Of a DNA stretch of 8,992 nucleotides, positions 6,003 through 8,992 are shown piece by piece. This DNA comes from CAYJWL01 sp964373855 (GTDB lineage Bacteria; Patescibacteriota; Andersenbacteria; UBA10190), in contig CAYJWL010000034.1 of assembly GCA_964373855.1 (NCBI GenBank), forward strand, positions 1-8,992, read 5' to 3'. A program made the position numbers and the translations under genes. Below the pieces are notes generated by a model. The model was not told the DNA's origin. It worked only from the letters and a program-made list of their open reading frames with translations, and did no database searches. Numbering within the stretch: position 1 is the stretch's first letter; each line of letters starts with the position of its first letter.

Positions 6003-6629
6003 ATGAAGAAAAAGGAATCCGCGATCAAAGTCTTTGCGCAGCACTCTCTCGAATTGCATAAAGTCTTGGACAATCTGGATACATTTCACAAACAGGTTTT
6101 GGCTGTGGCCGAACATATCAAACAGGCGTTCGATAATGGCCGTAAAGTGCTGGTTGCCGGGAATGGCGGCTCAGCCTCCCAAGCGCAGCATTTTTCTGAC
6201 GAAATGGTCGGCCGGTATAAATCAGATCGCCAGCCGTATCCGGTTGTAGCCCTAACTGCCGATGGTGCTGTTATAACCTGCATCGGGAATGACTTTGGCT
6301 TTGAGCACATATTCAGCCGCCAAGTGGAAGCGCTCGGCCAGGCAGGCGATGTGTTTGTCGCTTTGAGTACATCCGGCAATTCGAAGAACATTTTAGCAGC
6401 GGCCCAGACTGCCCGCGACCATGGGCTGACCGTGGTCGCCCTCACCGGCCAGGGCGGCCAGTTGCAAGACTTGTCGGATTATGCCATCACCGTGCCGGCC
6501 GTCAGCACCGCCCGCGTTCAAGAATTGCATCTGCATGCTATCCATTTGCTGTGTGAAGCCCTTGAGGATCCATCCTTGCTGCCCGGCAATTGGCACGAGA
6601 ACCCGGAGTATACAGGCCAAACGTTGTAA
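6003..6629 (+). CDS. gmhA: sedoheptulose 7-phosphate isomerase
   Basis: A 208-residue SIS-domain enzyme that converts sedoheptulose 7-phosphate to D-glycero-D-manno-heptose 7-phosphate, the first step of nucleotide-activated heptose synthesis. It has GNGGSASQAQHFSDEMVGRY (53-72), LTADGAVITCIGNDFGFE (84-101), STSGNSKN for phosphate binding (122-129) and RVQELHLHAIHLLCEALE (171-188). His63, Glu67, Gln173 and His181 correspond to the metal-binding and catalytic residues known from GmhA. The length is slightly above the usual 190-200 because of a C-terminal tail. The ATG at 6003 has no ribosome binding site. hldA begins four nt after the stop, so the two are surely co-transcribed. Confidence 0.95.
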   Translation: MKKKESAIKVFAQHSLELHKVLDNLDTFHKQVLAVAEHIKQAFDNGRKVLVAGNGGSASQAQHFSDEMVGRYKSDRQPYPVVALTADGAVITCIGNDFGFEHIFSRQVEALGQAGDVFVALSTSGNSKNILAAAQTARDHGLTVVALTGQGGQLQDLSDYAITVPAVSTARVQELHLHAIHLLCEALEDPSLLPGNWHENPEYTGQTL

Positions 6630-6633
6630 TGCC

Positions 6634-7623
6634 ATGAACACCGAGCGGGCCAAAGAGCTGGTTGGGAAATTCCGCGGCAAAAAAGTATTGGTGGTGGGCG
6701 ACGCGGTGATTGATCACTATGTCTATGGCGTGGTTGAACGGCTGAACCCGGAAGCGCCGGTGCCGATTCTCGAGGCTCAAAAAGAAGTGGAGCACACAGG
6801 CGGCGCTGGCAACGTCGCCAAAAATTTAGCGAAACTAGGCGCTGATACGGTATTCGTTGGCTTGGTCGGCGCCGATCAGGGTGCCGATCGTTATGCCGAG
6901 CTGGCAAAGGCAGAGGGATACCGGGCTGTTTGTATTCGCGATTTAGATCGGCCAACAACCAGAAAAGTCCGCCATCTTGTCCGCAGCCAGCAGTTGCTGC
7001 GCGTTGATTATGAAAAAAGGCAGGATGCTTCTCCTCAAGTCGAGGAAGAACTGGTTGCCGCCATAGCTGATGAAATTGAAAGAGGTGTTAATGCTGTTCT
7101 AGTGTCTGATTATGCTAAAGGAGTCATTACGCCTGCCAGTGCCAAAGCTATTATTGCCAGGGCAGCGAAATACAAGGTACCGGTTGCGGCCGACATTAAA
7201 CCCGCACACGCGTCTCTGTTTATTGGAGTTGATTTCATTTCACCCAATCTCAAAGAGGCGCACGAAATGCTTGGTATTAATCATCATGAAAGCGATCTGC
7301 CGGCGGCAGATCTGGCCGCACGCCTTAAAGATAAAATGAAATGCGATGTCTTTGTGACTTTGGGTCCTGATGGCATGTGCGCAGCGACCAGAGACAGTGT
7401 GAGTGAACACGTGCCGCAAGAGCATACAGTGGAGGTTTTTGATGTTTCGGGGGCGGGGGATACAGCCATTTCGGTTTTGCTGCTGGCGCGCCTAGCCGGC
7501 GCTTCTGTCATTGAGGCGGCGGAGCTGGCTAATGCGGCCGGGGCAGTGGTGGTCGGCAAGATTGGCAGTGTGGGCGTCTCACCGGAGGAAGTAATTAATA
7601 TGTTGGCGCACCAGCATGAATAA
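6634..7623 (+). CDS. hldA: D-glycero-beta-D-manno-heptose-7-phosphate kinase
   Basis: A 329-residue PfkB/ribokinase-family enzyme equal to the first domain of bifunctional HldE (RfaE domain I). It phosphorylates C1 of heptose 7-phosphate with ATP to give the beta-1,7-bisphosphate. Visible are VLVVGDAVIDHYVYG (18-32), the sugar-binding RLNPEAPVP (36-44) and TGGAGNVAKNLAKLG (55-69), SDYAKG (158-163), SPNLKEA (203-209) and the ATP/anion-hole signature DVSGAGDT (270-277) with Asp276 as base. Being PfkB type and not GHMP type, it points to the ADP-beta-heptose rather than the GDP-alpha-heptose route. The ATG at 6634 is four nt after gmhA. The frame is open further upstream, but that part overlaps gmhA and has no kinase sequence. 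No ribosome binding site is seen, so translational coupling is likely. Confidence 0.95.
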   Translation: MNTERAKELVGKFRGKKVLVVGDAVIDHYVYGVVERLNPEAPVPILEAQKEVEHTGGAGNVAKNLAKLGADTVFVGLVGADQGADRYAELAKAEGYRAVCIRDLDRPTTRKVRHLVRSQQLLRVDYEKRQDASPQVEEELVAAIADEIERGVNAVLVSDYAKGVITPASAKAIIARAAKYKVPVAADIKPAHASLFIGVDFISPNLKEAHEMLGINHHESDLPAADLAARLKDKMKCDVFVTLGPDGMCAATRDSVSEHVPQEHTVEVFDVSGAGDTAISVLLLARLAGASVIEAAELANAAGAVVVGKIGSVGVSPEEVINMLAHQHE

Positions 7624-7690
7624 TAAAGTATTTATTTTGGATCGGGACCCCACTTCACCAAAGTTACGCGGGGTGGATGGCTTTGCTTAA
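7616..7690 (+). pseudogene. 24-codon frame starting like GmhB, then interrupted by a hairpin element
   Basis: An ATG at 7616 overlaps the hldA stop and reads MNNKVFILDRD, the typical first strand and DxD start of a GmhB / HAD phosphatase. It then continues as PTSPKLRGVDGFA and stops at 7688-7690. The change falls where ACCCC (7647-7651) and GGGGT (7670-7674) flank an 18-nt loop. The intact gmhB begins ten codons later with the same motif (HRVIFLDRDG). At the DNA level the two starts are related but not identical. The likely reading is a broken older gmhB start or a remnant of a second phosphatase gene, and chance cannot be excluded. It may still be translated as a leader by coupling to hldA. 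Confidence 0.45.
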
Positions 7691-7699
7691 CAGTATTAT

Positions 7700-8236
7700 A
7701 TGGCGGGACATCGTGTTATTTTCTTAGATCGCGACGGAGTCCTGAATGTTGATCATGGCTTCATTTATAGAATTGAGGATTGGGACTGGACTCCGGGAGC
7801 GATGGAAGCATTAAAAATTCTTCGGGACAAAGGATACAAGTTAGCGGTTATCACGAACCAGTCCGGCATCGGGCGCGGTCAATACACAGAAGAGGATATG
7901 CATAAGGTGCACAGGCACATGACCAAAGAGCTTGCCAAACATGGTGTTTTGATCGATGCCATTGCCTATTGTGTTCATGGCCGCGATAGCACGTGTGATT
8001 GCCGCAAACCGCGTACCGGCATGGCCAAGCAGGTTGCCGCGGCCATCGGTCCGATTGATTACGCTGCCAGTTGGACCATAGGTGATAAAATCGCCGATTG
8101 GCAATTCGGAAAAACACTGGGAACCCACACCGCCTTGGTGCGCAGCGAATATTGGAAAGTTGCGGACTTGACGGTAAAACCGGATGTGATTGTCGATTCC
8201 CTGCATGAGTGGGCCTTAACCGTTGCACACCCATGA
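7700..8236 (+). CDS. gmhB: D-glycero-beta-D-manno-heptose-1,7-bisphosphate 7-phosphatase
   Basis: A 178-residue HAD phosphatase of the histidinol-phosphatase/GmhB type. It removes the 7-phosphate to leave heptose 1-phosphate for activation. It shows FLDRDGVLNVD with Asp10 nucleophile and Asp12 acid/base, TNQSGIGRG (52-60), the Zn-binding set Cys91, His93, Cys99 and Cys101 in YCVHGRDSTCDCRKP, and IGDKIAD (127-133) with the Mg-binding Asp129. The length is typical (180-190). The ATG at 7700 has no ribosome binding site, only AT-rich sequence before it. It is separated from hldA by 76 nt, unlike the tight spacing of the other heptose genes, because of the interrupted frame at 7616-7690. Its stop overlaps the next start as ATGA. 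Confidence 0.95.
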   Translation: MAGHRVIFLDRDGVLNVDHGFIYRIEDWDWTPGAMEALKILRDKGYKLAVITNQSGIGRGQYTEEDMHKVHRHMTKELAKHGVLIDAIAYCVHGRDSTCDCRKPRTGMAKQVAAAIGPIDYAASWTIGDKIADWQFGKTLGTHTALVRSEYWKVADLTVKPDVIVDSLHEWALTVAHP

Positions 8237-8790
8237 GAAATCTTCGCATAATGGACACTAGTTTTTGGCCTCTGGAGAAACTGCCTACGTTGGCGGCGGC
8301 AGCGGCGCGGGCAGCGCAATTAAAGACAGAGGGCAAGCGTATTGTTACCGCCAACGGATCATTTGATCTGTTGCATGCCGGGCACCTCAATTTTCTAGGT
8401 GAAGCCAAAGCCCAGGGAGACGTTTTATTTGTTGGCGTAAATTCAGATACGTCTGTAGCTGCTGCTAAAGGCAAAGGCAGGCCTTATATACCGCAACAGG
8501 AGAGAGCGGGCTTACTCGCGGCCCTGATTTACACTGACTACGTTTTTATAATTGATGAACCGTACGATACATTACCAGGCGTGCTGGTACGCTCGATTAA
8601 GCCTCACATTCATGTAAATGGTGCCGAGTATGGGGCGCCGGAATCGTGGCTTGAGTGGCCGGCGATGCAAGAGGTGGGGGCAACCGGCTATTCAGTTGAG
8701 AGACGGCCAGGGTTAGCAACCAGCGAACTTCTAAAAAAGATTATCGATTCATACGGCCGTGGCAGCAGCGGCAGCAGCAGGCGGCGTTGA
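8233..8790 (+). CDS. hldC: heptose 1-phosphate adenylyltransferase (RfaE2 / HldC-like)
   Basis: A 185-residue cytidylyltransferase-like nucleotidyltransferase matching the second domain of HldE. It would join heptose 1-phosphate to AMP from ATP, giving ADP-D-glycero-beta-D-manno-heptose. It has TANGSFDLLHAGHLNFLGEAK with HAGH at 48-51, GVNSD (68-72), KGKGRP (79-84), the following PQQERAGLLAAL segment, and a late ATSELLKKI (162-170) in place of the usual STTxIIxKI. VNGAEY (128-133) replaces the common VKGGDY, so substrate choice could differ. I chose the ATG at 8233 because it overlaps the gmhB stop as ATGA, which suggests coupling. An in-frame ATG at 8251 and a GTG at 8209 are alternatives. 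The end is a low-complexity GSSGSSRRR tail from a GGCAGCAGC repeat. Confidence 0.88.
   Translation: MRNLRIMDTSFWPLEKLPTLAAAAARAAQLKTEGKRIVTANGSFDLLHAGHLNFLGEAKAQGDVLFVGVNSDTSVAAAKGKGRPYIPQQERAGLLAALIYTDYVFIIDEPYDTLPGVLVRSIKPHIHVNGAEYGAPESWLEWPAMQEVGATGYSVERRPGLATSELLKKIIDSYGRGSSGSSRRR
8761..8778 (+). repeat. GGCAGCAGC x2 tandem repeat at the hldC 3' end
   Basis: Two perfect 9-nt units lie just before the stop codon and code for the GSSGSS tail. The tail is outside the conserved fold and may vary in length between strains. Confidence 0.6.
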
Positions 8791-8820
8791 CAGCGCTGTG
8801 ATTTGGAAGCACACTATAGC
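8787..8820 (+). promoter_or_regulatory. weak promoter candidate before the last gene
   Basis: A perfect -35 TTGACA (8787-8792) overlaps the hldC stop codon. The best -10 is TATAGC (8815-8820) at a 22-bp distance, or CACTAT (8812-8817) at 19 bp. Both are poor, so the match may be accidental, though the next gene has a strong ribosome binding site and could form a new unit. Confidence 0.3.
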
Positions 8821-8858
8821 ATTACGGACAGTACCCTTTCAATCAAGGAGAAACCAAC

Positions 8859-8992
8859 ATGGCAACGCCAGAAAGGCTTAATACTGTGCTTTTGTTGCCC
8901 TATATGCTGGAGAAGAGGATGTGTAAATTGAGTCTCGAGATTGCTGAACGATTCGGCAGCACCTCTGATGAATCGCGCAACGCTTGGCGTGT
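8859..8992 (+). CDS. partial gene of unknown function, cut by the window end
   Basis: An open frame of 44 codons from ATG at 8859 runs off the right edge. AAGGAG (8845-8850), eight nt upstream, is one of only two strong ribosome binding sites in the window. The visible part begins MATPERLNTVLLLPYMLEKR and continues with KLSLEIAERFGSTSDESRNA. It looks helical and soluble, with alternating hydrophobic residues and no signal peptide. I do not recognise the family. Confidence 0.6.
   Translation, partial: MATPERLNTVLLLPYMLEKRMCKLSLEIAERFGSTSDESRNAWR

Noticed and set aside
6481..6633. Upstream extension of the hldA frame into gmhA
   Set aside because: The extension overlaps conserved gmhA sequence and has no kinase features. 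The ATG at 6634 fits the family start.
7645..7690. Possible third copy of the 3935 / 5879 structured element, on the reverse strand
   Set aside because: It shares only GGTGAAG and a GGGGTCCC-like string. The spacing and the GACAGGACCC core are missing, so the match is too weak.
7851..8474. 207-codon minus-strand frame across gmhB and hldC
   Set aside because: It runs opposite two well-conserved genes and has no recognisable domain.
1..8992. CRISPR array, tRNA, rRNA, insertion sequence or phage genes
   Set aside because: I looked for regularly spaced repeats, cloverleaf-like sequences, transposase motifs and terminal inverted repeats and saw none.

Overview
All recognisable genes lie on the plus strand. 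The window looks like a genome segment from a Candidate Phyla Radiation (Patescibacteria / Parcubacteria-like) bacterium. The reasons are indirect. Most genes have no visible Shine-Dalgarno sequence, and the intergenic spaces hold short-word repeat tracts. The first gene resembles an uncharacterised protein family that I recall as abundant in that group, from memory and unchecked. No 16S or other marker that fixes the taxon is present.

Layout. Positions 1-925 hold a self-contained unit: a consensus promoter (64-92), a leader hairpin (119-146), a strong ribosome binding site, a GC-rich uncharacterised gene (175-858) and a terminator-like hairpin (886-924). lepA, encoding elongation factor 4, follows (970-2847). 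It carries an in-frame insert of about 25 codons made of a 7-nt periodic sequence. A small two-helix membrane protein (2946-3233) comes next.

From about 3252 to 8790 there is a nucleotide-sugar gene cluster. First come rfbC, an extended-SDR sugar-nucleotide epimerase and rfbD, which are dTDP-rhamnose-type genes without rfbA or rfbB in view. Then comes the complete set for ADP-D-glycero-beta-D-manno-heptose: gmhA, hldA (rfaE1), gmhB and hldC (rfaE2), with the kinase and adenylyltransferase as separate genes. Together they would supply deoxysugar and heptose donors for cell-surface glycans. No glycosyltransferase and no clear ADP-heptose epimerase (hldD) is in the window. The window ends inside a new gene (8859 onward) that again has a strong ribosome binding site.

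Unexplained structure is mostly between genes. Two spacers, 3935-4003 and 5879-5941, share a conserved core (GGGGyGAAGrCG, then GACAGGACCC) and a similar set of competing hairpins built from different bases. Four tracts have 7-nt periodicity (1186-1248, 2858-2878, 3219-3253, 3314-3334). A TTCGATAAGCTCAGG element supplies the stop codon of the first gene. Between hldA and gmhB, a 24-codon frame begins like GmhB (MNNKVFILDRD) and then runs into a hairpin element, as if an older gmhB start had been broken.
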